This document shows positions 1 to 9,796 of a stretch of 64,000 nt of DNA, one piece after another. A program made the translations under genes and the position numbers. This stretch comes from Moesziomyces globuligerus. Its lineage: Eukaryota > Basidiomycota > Ustilaginomycetes > Ustilaginales > Ustilaginaceae. The DNA lies in NCBI GenBank assembly GCA_030849465.1, contig JARVLF010000016.1, positions 1,240,001 through 1,304,000 on the forward strand. The letters are read 5' to 3'. The notes beneath the pieces are model-generated. The model saw only the letters and a program-made list of their open reading frames with translations. It was not told the origin of the DNA and did no database searches. How positions within the stretch are numbered: the first letter of the stretch is position 1; each line of letters opens with the position of its first letter.

Positions 1-2
1 AC

Positions 3-3000
3 TCTGGCCGGGCTGGCGACCCGTTCCATCGCCAGGGCGCAGGCACCGTAGCACGCGCCACCGTCGACACCACTCTGGCCGTCATCCCCGCCGAGGCGTT
101 CAAGCGCCTCACAAAGAAGTTCCCCAACGCCGCCGCGCATATCGTCCAGGTCATCCTCGCCCGGCTCTCCCGCGTCACCTTCCACACGGCACACAAGTAT
201 CTCGGCCTGACCAAGGAGGTCATGCGCACCGAAAAGTCGATCAACGACCTCGCCTGCTTCCCGCTCCCTTCCGAGTTCTACGAAAAGGGCGGCATGGATA
301 GGCTGCGCCATCGCTTCCTGCCCCAGCCCACCTCGCATCGCGAATCCACGTCCATCTACAATGACGACGACTACTTCCGCAACTTCCAGGAGTGGACCTC
401 GGCCACGCAGCGTAGCAGCACGCCCGTTGCGGGTGAACGACGCGCAGCCGATGATGTCTCCGTGCCAAAGGTCAGGATTGCGGACCAGCCAAACTTGACC
501 ACGAGCTCCAAGCAGGCCAACAGGAAGGCGGCACCTCCGCCTCGTATCGCGACGGCCAAGACTCCCTGGGGCCATCCAGACCCGGCACTCAAGACGCCAC
601 TGGCCAGGACCACCGTGGGGCCTGGCGATCTGCTCAGCATGGCCAGCCTCAGCCAAGACGGCTGGTTCACAGGCGGCTTTGATATCCATTCGGCCCAACC
701 GACGCCGCGCGCCAAGCCACGTTCCGTCTCCAAGCTCGAGCCTTTCCATGGACCGCTTCTGCACCCTATGGATGATTCGCACGGCGGGACCAGTCCTCGA
801 GCCGGCTCCTCGCGCGTGGACAGCAACGGAAGATCGCACGAGGACGGCCAAGAGGATCATCCGTTCTCCTCCATCGGCCTGTCGCACTTTGATATCAAGA
901 GCGAGGTCATGGACTGCATCGCCAAGAGCATCGGTCTCGCGCAGGCTGCTGTGTCGCCGATCGCGGCCAGCTACCAGGCGAGTCCGCACATCAGCGCACA
1001 GGATGCGTTGCTGCAGCGCTCCGTCTTCAAGTCGGCCTTCAGCTCGCTCAGCATGCTCGATGCCGCCATGGCCGAGGAGGAGTCGAGCATCACGGGCACT
1101 GGCAGCTCGATGGCCGGCCATGGCCAGTCGGGATTCCATCCTTCGGACTTTGAGAACGAAGTCGAGATCAAGTTCTTCCCCGCAGGCAGCACGCTGGTCA
1201 AGGCCGGCGAGAGTCGCGCGGGCCTCTTTTACGTCATCGATGGCTTCTTGGACGTGCTCCTCCCCGCAGAAGCCAACGAGCTCGAGGAAGAAGATCGCAA
1301 GCCTGCCAAAGGCAAGCCCGCCCGTGCCGGTAGGGGTGCCAGCGGCCTCGCGGACGGGAAGAACTCAGCAAAGGTCGACGCACAGCGCAAGGATCCCTCG
1401 ACCTCGTCGTTGCGCACTGGGCAGAACGAGGACGATGATGCGTGGGACAAGACACCGCAGCGCTCGCGCAGGGGCACCGACGCAGACCGCAATAGCGGCG
1501 CCGGTGGTGAATCCATCGCGCCCTCCCTGCATCGAGCGCCTGCGCGAGAAGGCTCGTCGTCGTCGACGTCCTACGCCGCCGTCGGTGGCCTGCGACGACG
1601 ACCGATCGACTCGACCAAGGTTGGCAACGCGCTTGATGGCACCGGAGGCGGAGCCAACAGCAGCTCGCGCAAGCCAACTCAGACGGCAAACTCGCCCAGT
1701 GCTACACGACCGCAAGCAAAGCCGAACGCCGGCATCCCGAGCGCAGCCAGGCCTCCGCTACAGCAAGCCCCGCGCGTTCACCCTCGCCAGCAGAACGGAC
1801 AGCGCATCAAGGAGGGTAAGCGCTCCATTTTCACCGTGGGCCGTGGTGGCATCGCTGGCTACCTTTCGAGTCTGCTTGGCACTGCGAGCTACGTCGACAT
1901 TGCGGCCAAGACCGACGTATACGTGGGCTTCCTGCCCGCGCATGCGCTGGAGCGCATCATGGAACGGCGTCCGATCGTGCTGCTGACGCTGTGCAAGCGT
2001 CTGCTGAGCCTGCTGCCGCCGTTGATCCTGCACATTGACTCGTCGCTAGACTGGCAGCAGGTGAACGCGGGGCAGGTGATCTATCGCGAGGACGACGCCT
2101 CGGACAGCTTCTTCATCGTGATCAATGGCCGCCTGCGTGCGATCACAGAGAAGAGCAACGGGATCGAGGTGCACAACGAGTACGGCCAGGGCGACAGCGT
2201 GGGTGAGCTCGACGTGATCACCAACTCGCGACGGCGGACGACGCTGCATGCGATCCGCGACTCGGAGCTGGCGCGCATGCCGTCGACGCTGTTCAACGCC
2301 ATCTCTGTGCGTCATCCGGCGATCACGATCCAGATCTCGCGCATCATCGCTCGCCGCGTGCGCGCAGAGCTGGTGCGGAGCAAGCAGGAGGGTGCTGCGC
2401 TAGGCGCACCCATCCCCGGACTGCCCGATCTGGGCCGGAACAATCTCAACCTCAAGACGGTGGCGATCGTGCCCGTGACGCGGCAGGTGCCGGTGATCGA
2501 CTTTGCGGCCAAGCTGCAGGCGGCGTTCGACGACACGATTGGCGGTCGCGCAATCTTCCTGGACCAGAGCAGCGTGATGGGCGTGCTAGGGCGGCATGCT
2601 TTCAGCCGGATGGGCAAGCTGAAGCTGGCGGGCTGGCTTGCGGATCTGGAGCAGAAGTACCGGATGGTGGTCTACGTGGTGGACACGCCCGTTTCGTCGG
2701 CGTGGTCGCAGACGTCGATCCGGCAGGCGGACTGCGTGCTCATGGTTGGCTACGGCGACGAGCCGGCGATGGGCGAGTACGAGCGGCTGCTGCTGAGCGT
2801 CAAGACGACGGCGCGCAAGGAGCTCGTGCTGCTGCATCCCGAGCGCAGCGTGCCGCCGGGCTCGACGCGCGAGTGGCTCAAGAATCGACCCTGGGTGCAT
2901 GCGCACCACCACGTCGAGATGGCCGGGCTCGTCGGCACGCACTCGGCCGCAGCCATGGCGACGGGCGGCGATCCGAAGGCGGTCAAGGCGCTGCGCAACC

Positions 3001-4136
3001 TCAAGCAGAAGCTCGAGACGTCGCTGCAGCGGTACCGCAAGACCAAGGCGCCGCTCTCGGCGCCCGGGCGGCCGCACCATGCGTCGGACTTTGCGCGGCT
3101 CGCTCGGCGGCTGTGCGGAAAGAGCATCGGATTGGTGCTGGGCGGCGGTGGCGCGCGCGGCTGTGCGCATCTGGGCGTGATCCGCGCGCTCGAGGAGCGC
3201 GGCATTCCGATCGACATGGTGGGCGGTACGTCGATCGGATCGCTCGTCGGCGGACTGTATGCGCGTGAGGCCGAGATGGTCTCGACGTTTGGCCGGGCGA
3301 AGCGCTTCGCCGGACGCATGGCCTCGCTGTGGCGCTTTGCGTCCGATCTGACCTATCCCGTCGTCTCGTATACGACCGGCCACGAGTTCAACCGCGGCGT
3401 GTTCAAGGCGATCCAGGAGACGCACATCGAGGACATGTGGATCCCGTTCTTCTGCAACACGACCAACATCACCTGGTCGCGCATGGAGGTGCACACCACC
3501 GGCTACGCCTGGCGCTACATCCGCGGCTCGATGACGCTCGCCGGCCTCATCCCGCCGTTGGTGGACGAGGGCAACATGCTGGTCGATGGCGGCTATGTGG
3601 ATAACCTCCCCGTGACTGTGATGCTGGCGATGGGCGCGCGCTCGGTATTTGCGGTCGACGTGGGTTCGATCGACGACACGAGTCCGAGGGCCTACGGCGA
3701 TACGCTGTCCGGATGGTGGGTGCTGCTCAACCGGTGGAATCCGTGGTCGGACGCGAGCAAGATTCCGTCGATCCCGGATATCCAGGGCAGGCTGACGTAC
3801 GTTTCGAGCGTCAAGACGCTCGAAGAGGCCAAAAAGGTCAACGGCTGCTTCTACATGCGCATGCCCGTCGAGCAGTTTGGCACGCTCGCCTTTGGCCGCT
3901 TCGACGAGATCTACGACCAGGGCTACCGCGCCGCCGTCGACCTGCTCGACGGCTGGGACGCCGAGGGCAAGCTGCCGTCGGGCATGCAGAGGGATGCGTT
4001 CTACGATGACGACGACGATGACGAGTACGAAGAGTATACCGACGACGAGGCTGGCGCCGGCGGCGTGAGGACCCGCACGAGGAGAAGGAGGACACGCAGA
4101 AAGGCGGGGATCAGCGCTCGTCGCAACAGTGTCTAG
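3..4136 (+). CDS. NTE1: Lysophospholipase NTE1 (patatin-like, cyclic-nucleotide-binding domains), 5' partial
   Basis: This encodes the C-terminal 1377 residues of the ER-membrane neuropathy-target-esterase homologue, which deacylates phosphatidylcholine and lysophosphatidylcholine to glycerophosphocholine. The frame is open from base 3, before the first ATG at 222, so the gene starts outside the window. The first visible residues are the end of a cNMP-binding domain followed by the family signature HKYLGLTKEV. Two more cNMP-type domains lie near 1150-1260 plus 1820-1960 and near 2040-2340. The patatin domain follows, with glycine-rich oxyanion loop GGGGARG (about 3145), nucleophile elbow GTSIG (about 3225-3240) and catalytic Asp in DGGYVDN (about 3583-3603). 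A long low-complexity insert (1290-1800) splits the second cNMP domain, as is common in fungal NTE1. The tail is a poly-Asp/Glu run followed by an Arg-rich stretch. No intron is seen in this part. Confidence 0.95.
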   Translation, partial: SGRAGDPFHRQGAGTVARATVDTTLAVIPAEAFKRLTKKFPNAAAHIVQVILARLSRVTFHTAHKYLGLTKEVMRTEKSINDLACFPLPSEFYEKGGMDRLRHRFLPQPTSHRESTSIYNDDDYFRNFQEWTSATQRSSTPVAGERRAADDVSVPKVRIADQPNLTTSSKQANRKAAPPPRIATAKTPWGHPDPALKTPLARTTVGPGDLLSMASLSQDGWFTGGFDIHSAQPTPRAKPRSVSKLEPFHGPLLHPMDDSHGGTSPRAGSSRVDSNGRSHEDGQEDHPFSSIGLSHFDIKSEVMDCIAKSIGLAQAAVSPIAASYQASPHISAQDALLQRSVFKSAFSSLSMLDAAMAEEESSITGTGSSMAGHGQSGFHPSDFENEVEIKFFPAGSTLVKAGESRAGLFYVIDGFLDVLLPAEANELEEEDRKPAKGKPARAGRGASGLADGKNSAKVDAQRKDPSTSSLRTGQNEDDDAWDKTPQRSRRGTDADRNSGAGGESIAPSLHRAPAREGSSSSTSYAAVGGLRRRPIDSTKVGNALDGTGGGANSSSRKPTQTANSPSATRPQAKPNAGIPSAARPPLQQAPRVHPRQQNGQRIKEGKRSIFTVGRGGIAGYLSSLLGTASYVDIAAKTDVYVGFLPAHALERIMERRPIVLLTLCKRLLSLLPPLILHIDSSLDWQQVNAGQVIYREDDASDSFFIVINGRLRAITEKSNGIEVHNEYGQGDSVGELDVITNSRRRTTLHAIRDSELARMPSTLFNAISVRHPAITIQISRIIARRVRAELVRSKQEGAALGAPIPGLPDLGRNNLNLKTVAIVPVTRQVPVIDFAAKLQAAFDDTIGGRAIFLDQSSVMGVLGRHAFSRMGKLKLAGWLADLEQKYRMVVYVVDTPVSSAWSQTSIRQADCVLMVGYGDEPAMGEYERLLLSVKTTARKELVLLHPERSVPPGSTREWLKNRPWVHAHHHVEMAGLVGTHSAAAMATGGDPKAVKALRNLKQKLETSLQRYRKTKAPLSAPGRPHHASDFARLARRLCGKSIGLVLGGGGARGCAHLGVIRALEERGIPIDMVGGTSIGSLVGGLYAREAEMVSTFGRAKRFAGRMASLWRFASDLTYPVVSYTTGHEFNRGVFKAIQETHIEDMWIPFFCNTTNITWSRMEVHTTGYAWRYIRGSMTLAGLIPPLVDEGNMLVDGGYVDNLPVTVMLAMGARSVFAVDVGSIDDTSPRAYGDTLSGWWVLLNRWNPWSDASKIPSIPDIQGRLTYVSSVKTLEEAKKVNGCFYMRMPVEQFGTLAFGRFDEIYDQGYRAAVDLLDGWDAEGKLPSGMQRDAFYDDDDDDEYEEYTDDEAGAGGVRTRTRRRRTRRKAGISARRNSV

Positions 4137-4545
4137 AGCTCAAAAATACATTCGGACCCGTTCAGCTCTATCACACCCAGGCATGATCGATTGTGTGAGA
4201 TGCCGTCGCTGTGAGCGGAGGCAAGAGACGATGGAGCTGGTGCGAGCGTGGGGATCGTCGAGCTGCAGCGTGAATGAATCGCCTATTTCGTAGCCTTGGA
4301 CAATTCGGGGGTTTAAATCAATTTGGAGCTGCATGGTTTTGGGTCTGTTGAGCGGGAGGAGACGCATCAAATGACACGTCGACGCGCACAGCCCATGCCA
4401 CCCTGGGGCCGGGATTTCGATCTGGAGTTGGGGCTTGGCGCACGTCCCTGGCCGCCTGGTTGGCTCGCCCACCTTCTGCCACCATTTTCTCCTATACTCG
4501 CTCGCTTCAGCCACATTGGGCGGGCAAGACACAGTGCAGAACGTC
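4137..4545. other. Intergenic, NTE1 3' flank and ALG5 promoter
   Basis: This 409-bp spacer lies between two co-directional genes. Both strands contain short open frames, but none has protein-like composition or homology I recognise. No clear TATA box is seen. Confidence 0.6.
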
Positions 4546-5868
4546 ATGGGAGCTGCATGCTGTGCGGGTGGTGCTATGGGCGGGGGAACGTCGGTGGTCG
4601 ACGGGACGCTGTGGGGGGTTCTCTCTGCGGCACCGGTGGCGCTGTACCACTACTACCCGCAGCTGGCGCTCGTGCTCGTGACGCTGCTCATCGTGGCTGC
4701 TACGTCGGTCTATCTGGCCGTGGTGCTGCTGACACCCGTGACCAAGACGAGCTCACCGTCGGAACTTACGTTCCTCTCGCCCAGCGCTGCCAAGCCTCAG
4801 CCGCTGCCGTCGCTGCTCGAGGTGGACGAGGCGGTGCAGTTGAGCGTGGTCGTGCCGGCGTACAACGAGCGCGAACGTTTGCCGCTCATGCTCAACGAGA
4901 CCGTAGAGGTGCTCGAGACGCTTCGGCGCAAGAAGCAGAGCCTCCTGCAGGGACTCGACAACCACACCCCTGCTGTCCCAAACAGGACGGACAAGCAAGG
5001 CGATTCCAAGGCCGTATGGGAGGCACTGTCGACACCTCTATCGACGTACGAGATCATCATTGTCGATGATGGGAGCAAGGATGGGACGCACGATGTGGCG
5101 CTCGAGTTTGGCCGCAAGCACGGTGTCGAGGTGCGGGTCGTGCGACTCGTCAAGAACCGCGGCAAGGGAGGTGCGGTTCGGCATGGCGTGCTGCACTCTC
5201 GTGGTAGCCTCGTCCTGTTTGCGGATGCGGATGGAGCGACACGCTTTTCGGACCTCACGACGCTTGCGCGGTCCTTAGCCAGCGTCGTCACACCACGAGG
5301 CCACGCGATGGTCGTAGGCAGTCGTGCGCACATGGTGACCTCGGATGCGGTGGTCAAGCGTTCATGGATTCGCAATCTGCTCATGCACTCCTTCCACCTC
5401 CTCCTAACGCTGCTCCTCCGTCCACCCTCGCTCTCGTCGCTTGCACCGTTTTCGCTCCTGCGCAAATCCCGTTGCGCAAAGGGAGAGACACGCACAAGTC
5501 TACCCGTCCAACCCGAAATCAAAGACACCCAGTGCGGCTTCAAGCTCTTCACCCGCCCCACTGCGCGTCTCGTCTTCCCCGCCTCGCACATCGACGGCTG
5601 GATCTTTGACGTCGAACTCATCATCCTCGCCCAAGCAGCCTCCAACCAAGCCCTCCAACTCCATGCCCCCATCCAAGCCGAAAAGCAAACCGACTGCCCA
5701 CTCGCACGTCTCCCCTTGCCCATCGCCGAAGTCGCCGTTCACTGGCACGAAGTCGGCGGCTCCAAAATCGCTCTCCTCAAAGACTCGCTCCGCATGGCAA
5801 TGGACCTCGTCGTCATCCGTGCCAACTACGGTCTCCGTCGCTGGCAACCTCCTCCTCCCGCACTCTGA
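4546..5868 (+). CDS. ALG5: Dolichyl-phosphate beta-glucosyltransferase ALG5
   Basis: This ER-membrane GT2-family enzyme makes dolichyl-phosphate-glucose from UDP-glucose for N-glycan precursor glucosylation. The protein is 440 aa without introns. I chose the ATG at 4546; the frame is open farther upstream but only through non-ATG codons. An N-terminal membrane anchor (about 4642-4735) precedes the catalytic fold. Visible motifs are VVPAYNERERLP, IIIVDDGSKDGT (about 5050-5085), the RGKGGAVRHG stretch, FADADGATRF (about 5218), the conserved DTQCGFKLF (about 5525) and HIDGWIFDVEL. The C-terminal EVAVHWHEVGGSK and DLVVIRANYG motifs are typical of the family. It is longer than yeast Alg5 (334 aa), mainly because of a linker near 4925-5040 and an insert near 5400-5510. 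Confidence 0.95.
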   Translation: MGAACCAGGAMGGGTSVVDGTLWGVLSAAPVALYHYYPQLALVLVTLLIVAATSVYLAVVLLTPVTKTSSPSELTFLSPSAAKPQPLPSLLEVDEAVQLSVVVPAYNERERLPLMLNETVEVLETLRRKKQSLLQGLDNHTPAVPNRTDKQGDSKAVWEALSTPLSTYEIIIVDDGSKDGTHDVALEFGRKHGVEVRVVRLVKNRGKGGAVRHGVLHSRGSLVLFADADGATRFSDLTTLARSLASVVTPRGHAMVVGSRAHMVTSDAVVKRSWIRNLLMHSFHLLLTLLLRPPSLSSLAPFSLLRKSRCAKGETRTSLPVQPEIKDTQCGFKLFTRPTARLVFPASHIDGWIFDVELIILAQAASNQALQLHAPIQAEKQTDCPLARLPLPIAEVAVHWHEVGGSKIALLKDSLRMAMDLVVIRANYGLRRWQPPPPAL

Positions 5869-5940
5869 ATCCACAGCCGAGGTGTGTAATCCTTCACGAT
5901 CGTAAAAATTCGTCCGCGTCTGTGTGAACTGGGGTTGATT

Positions 5941-7557
5941 CTAGGCGAGGGCGCCAAGAGGGTCGTAGGGGGGTAGACGAATGGTGTGCTCGTCAAGGCC
6001 GTTGGTGAAGAGCTTCCAGAGGTGGGCGGGGACAAACTTGCGGCTGACGACGACCTGGTAGTTGAACTGCTCGAACCACTCGTCGCTCATGACCATGAAG
6101 CCCTTGTCGTTGCCGACGCCCGCCTCGCCCCACGAGTTTTCGACGCGATAGCGCTCCACCTCGCCCTTGGCGTTGAGGTGGACGGCGGTGATGACCATGG
6201 CGTGCGTCATGGACGACTCGCCCAGTCGGATCCGATCGGCCTTGCTCAACCCCAGGCTGATGTTGAACGCATCCTCGTAGCCAAACAGCGCCGGATCCAT
6301 GATCCCAGACGTCTTGTCCGAAAACTGGCCCACATCGCAACCGAAAAACACCGGGTGGCCCGCCTTGATGCTCTGCACCACCGCATCGCGCATCACGCCC
6401 ACCGTCGTGTTGACGTAGCTGATCGGCGAGCCTTCCCAGACGTTGCCGAGTCGCTCGACGGTGATGAGGCGATCGGCAGGATGACGCGGATCGTGGATGA
6501 GCGAGCAGCGCTGCTTGTGATCAAAGCTGCCCGTGTACTCGGCCAGGAAGCGCCGCGGCGTCGAGGTGATGCTGACAAACTTGCCGTCGCGGTTGCGGTA
6601 GGAGTAGGTGAACTCGTCCTCGGGCTGGGGCGGCGAGCCGAGCGCAATGACGAGCATGCGGTACACCTCCTGCATCTGCTCCTCCTTGCGCTTGCGCTGC
6701 GCCTCGCGCACGGCGCGCACCACCTCGCTCGCGGCGAGCGAGCCGGCGAGCTTGCGCTCGACGTCGCGCTTGATCGCGCGGAGCTCGAGCGTATACTCGC
6801 GCAGCTTGAGCGTGACGAGCCAGTTGATCTGGCTCGAGAAGCTCGAGTTGTAGCTCTCCGGATACACCGCCTTGGGGACCACGCCGTACTTGGCCAGCAG
6901 GTTGGCCACCATGTCCCACTGCCCGCCGTCGTTGGTCGGCGCGGTCTTGAGGAAGCCGACGACGCGCTCGTCGAGCGGGAGCTCGGCGAGCTCAATCATG
7001 TTTTCCAAAAAGTAGTTTGCCTTCTCGAGCTTGTCCCAGAAGCTGAGGTAGCTCTGCGAGAGCTCGAATTCGTCGAGCTCGAGCACCTTGGCCGCCTGGT
7101 GGCGGATGACGTTGCACGTGGCAAAGAGCCAGCAGCGGCCCGAGCTCTTCTGGTTGACCACCGGCTTGACCTCGTAGGGGATCGCGTGCGAAAAGACGTG
7201 CGCACACGCGACCTCGGTCGCGCGCCGGTGCAGGCTCGCGGCGATCGGCGCATTGTGCAGCGTCATCTGCGCCAGGCGCGCCGCCTGCGTCGTCAGCGCC
7301 GCGTCCTGCCACGACGAGAGCGACGAGAGCGAGATGCCCGGAGCCGCCTCCACCGTCGAGGCGGGCGCAGAGGTGGCGTAGCGGTGCAGCGTCTCGGCCT
7401 GGATGCGCGCGAGGCGGTCCGCAGCATGGTGGTTGACGATGCTCGACGACGAGGCCGAGGTGCCCGAGGCGTCGACAGAGACCGTGTAGGCGGCCTTCTC
7501 GTTGGACGTCTCCGCGCCCGACTTGGCCGCGACAGGCTTGGATGCAGCCGAACCCAT
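5941..7557 (-). CDS. BLH1: Bleomycin hydrolase / cysteine aminopeptidase (Lap3/Gal6 type)
   Basis: This is a 538-aa peptidase family C1B cysteine aminopeptidase, a hexameric cytosolic enzyme known to inactivate bleomycin and hydrolyse homocysteine thiolactone. The catalytic triad is visible: Cys142 in SGRCWLFA, His452 in THAMVITAVH and Asn474 in ENSWGE. The C-terminus ends in DPLGALA, matching the conserved tail that sits in the active site of Gal6/BLMH and controls aminopeptidase versus carboxypeptidase mode. The protein begins MGSAASKP, a plausible N-myristoylation signal. About 75 N-terminal residues precede the conserved domain, making it longer than the yeast enzyme. It is a single exon, convergent with ALG5; only 72 bp separate the two stop codons. 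Confidence 0.95.
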   Translation of the reverse strand: MGSAASKPVAAKSGAETSNEKAAYTVSVDASGTSASSSSIVNHHAADRLARIQAETLHRYATSAPASTVEAAPGISLSSLSSWQDAALTTQAARLAQMTLHNAPIAASLHRRATEVACAHVFSHAIPYEVKPVVNQKSSGRCWLFATCNVIRHQAAKVLELDEFELSQSYLSFWDKLEKANYFLENMIELAELPLDERVVGFLKTAPTNDGGQWDMVANLLAKYGVVPKAVYPESYNSSFSSQINWLVTLKLREYTLELRAIKRDVERKLAGSLAASEVVRAVREAQRKRKEEQMQEVYRMLVIALGSPPQPEDEFTYSYRNRDGKFVSITSTPRRFLAEYTGSFDHKQRCSLIHDPRHPADRLITVERLGNVWEGSPISYVNTTVGVMRDAVVQSIKAGHPVFFGCDVGQFSDKTSGIMDPALFGYEDAFNISLGLSKADRIRLGESSMTHAMVITAVHLNAKGEVERYRVENSWGEAGVGNDKGFMVMSDEWFEQFNYQVVVSRKFVPAHLWKLFTNGLDEHTIRLPPYDPLGALA

Positions 7558-8323
7558 GGTTGAATGTATGCTCTAGTGTATCTGGTCTTGCGAGTGGTGG
7601 TCTTGCGAAATCTAGTCTCCGTGTTGAAGTTCGGAGTTGCGATGGTGGACGAGACGAAACATGGCCCTGCCAGGAGGGCGAGTTTATGTACTCGTGCGGT
7701 GACTCGTCACCCGGCTATGAAAGCGGGGGGCGGTCCGCGCGCGCCCGCCAGATAGCAATGGTAGGATGCGGGGTTCGAGCTCAGCCATCCTGGGCCGTGT
7801 GCCTGTGTGGGCACGCTTGCCGAAACGGCGGCCGGCGAGCTCTGCGTGCACCGACCACTGAAGATTAGCAGACTCAGCGTATCGCGCGCCATCGCATGAA
7901 GGAGCCAGCGCCGGAGCCCAGCAAGGGTGCATTGCGCGGCGCTCGGAGGGAGGTCGACCGAGCGCAGCCAGGGCCAGAGTGGAGCCAGCGCCAGGGCACC
8001 TCTGAGGTCACGCCGCGTCGAAATCAGCGCGATAAGAGCCAACCAGCTGCTGCAAACCGCACCGCCCACACGAGCCCGCGCCACGCAAGCCGCATCCGCA
8101 TCCGCATAAAATCGCTCCCAGCTGGACCCTTGATCGGCAAATTAGATCCGCATGTGTTCGCGTCGATGGGCTAACAGCGCGCAACGCAGCGGAAACCACC
8201 TCCAACTCCAGACACGGTCATGACACACCACACTACACCACATCGCTTGATCTCGAGACACTATCTCGTGATTTTTGATGGAAGCTATGGAAAGAGAAGG
8301 GTACGTGTATCCTAATGCGCCGC
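7558..8323. other. Intergenic, BLH1 promoter and SER33 3' flank
   Basis: This 766-bp interval lies upstream of the leftward bleomycin hydrolase gene and downstream of the leftward phosphoglycerate dehydrogenase gene. I see no credible ORF, RNA gene or repeat. A short sequence resembling a Pol III B box near 7770 lacks the trailing CC and any cloverleaf. Confidence 0.6.
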
Positions 8324-9796
8324 TTACGACAGCAGACGTGTAAGGATGTTGGCGTTGGTCTTGGAGATGCGGTCGTAGATCTCGCGCACGTCGTTCTCCG
8401 AAACACCCGAGATGTCGGCCATGAGGTAGGCCACGTCCTTGTGCGAGTCCGAGTGCTGCTTGTCCACGTTGAACGAGCCCAGAATCTCGTTGACCGCGCG
8501 CAGCGAACCGGGCTGGTTCTGATGCACGTAGCAGATACGGATCACGCGCGAGTCCGCCTCCGTGATCGCACGCAGGTCGACCTCGGGGAAGTTGACCGCA
8601 CCCACCGAGCCGCCGAAGTTCATGTAGCGGATCAGCGCATCCGACACCTCGATGCCGATCATGCGCTGCGCCTCCTCCGTGCTGCCACCAATGTGCGGCG
8701 TCAGCAAAACGTTGGGCTGCTTGCACAGCTCCGAAGCCCAGCTGTTCAGCTCGTCCGAGAACGTGCCCGCGCCAGACGCCGCCGGCTCCTTGGGGAACAC
8801 GTCCACCGCCGCACCAGCAAGGTGGCCCGACTTGAGCCCCTCGACGAGGGCCGGGATGTCCACCACGGTGCCGCGTGCGTTGTTGATGAGGTATGCGCCC
8901 TTCTTCATCGCCTTGATCTGCTCGGCGCGGATCATGTTCTTGGTCTCCGGCAGCTCGGGCACGTGCAGCGAAACAAAGTCCGCCGCACCCAGCAGCTCGT
9001 TGAGCGTCGGCACCTGCTTGGCCGAGCCCAGCGGCATCAGCGGCACCACATCGTAGTAGATGACGTGCATGCCCATCGCCTCGGCGAGCACCGAGAGCTG
9101 CGATCCAATGTGACCATAGCCCACAATGCCGAGGATCTTGCCACGCACCTCGTAGCAGCCCTTGGACACCTTGTTCCACGTGCCCTGCCTCATCTCGTTG
9201 GCGCGGTCGCCCAGCTGGCGCGAGAGGCAGATCATCTCGCCAATCACCAGCTCGGCCACCGAGCGCGAGTTGGCAAACGGCGAGTTGAACACCGCCACAC
9301 CGGCCTTGGCCGCCGACTCGAGGTCCACCTGGTTGGTGCCGATGCAGAAGCAGCCCACGACGAGCAGCTTGTGCGCCGCGCGGAACACCTTGGACGTGAG
9401 CTTGGTCTTGCTGCGGATGCCGATCGCGTGGTACTGGCCGATGTTCTGGATGAGCTCCTCCTCGCTCCATGCCTTGGTGTGGAAGTCCACCTGGTAGCCC
9501 TGCTCCTTGAGCATCTTGACCGCGCCCTGCGACACGTTCTCCAGCAGCAGGATCTTGATGTCGCCCGTGTCGAACGGCGTCAGCAGACGCGGCGCAGAGA
9601 GCGGTACCGACTGCGAGTGCGCGCGTGCGCGGGGAGGCGAGAACGAGGCGGGTGGCGACGTCGAGGGGTGGATCGCCGAGCCGCTGGACAGCAGCTGTGC
9701 ACCGGCCTGCGCAGCCATCATGGCCGAGAACGAGCCGGCGTTGCCCGGGGGCGAGAACCCGGCGCGGTGGAAGGCTTGTCCGTGTGTTTCAGACAT
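8324..9796 (-). CDS. SER33: D-3-phosphoglycerate dehydrogenase (serine biosynthesis)
   Basis: This 490-aa cytosolic enzyme oxidises 3-phosphoglycerate to 3-phosphohydroxypyruvate, the first step of the phosphorylated serine pathway. A Ser/Pro/Ala-rich N-terminal extension of about 75 residues precedes the substrate-binding domain. The NAD-binding Rossmann motif GYGHIG lies at residues 226-231. Catalytic-region motifs NNARGTVVDIPALVE and LTPHIGGSTEEAQ supply the Arg and His of the D-isomer dehydrogenase family. The C-terminal 80 residues form an ACT domain (HQNQPGSLRAVNEIL), normally the serine feedback site. Length and layout match yeast Ser3/Ser33. It is intronless and starts at an ATG at 9796. 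Confidence 0.95.
   Translation of the reverse strand: MSETHGQAFHRAGFSPPGNAGSFSAMMAAQAGAQLLSSGSAIHPSTSPPASFSPPRARAHSQSVPLSAPRLLTPFDTGDIKILLLENVSQGAVKMLKEQGYQVDFHTKAWSEEELIQNIGQYHAIGIRSKTKLTSKVFRAAHKLLVVGCFCIGTNQVDLESAAKAGVAVFNSPFANSRSVAELVIGEMICLSRQLGDRANEMRQGTWNKVSKGCYEVRGKILGIVGYGHIGSQLSVLAEAMGMHVIYYDVVPLMPLGSAKQVPTLNELLGAADFVSLHVPELPETKNMIRAEQIKAMKKGAYLINNARGTVVDIPALVEGLKSGHLAGAAVDVFPKEPAASGAGTFSDELNSWASELCKQPNVLLTPHIGGSTEEAQRMIGIEVSDALIRYMNFGGSVGAVNFPEVDLRAITEADSRVIRICYVHQNQPGSLRAVNEILGSFNVDKQHSDSHKDVAYLMADISGVSENDVREIYDRISKTNANILTRLLS

Noticed and set aside
5986..7563. 525-aa open frame antisense to bleomycin hydrolase
   Set aside because: Its translation is a Leu/Arg/Val/His-rich shadow of GC-rich codons on the other strand; no domain, and the sense gene is certain.
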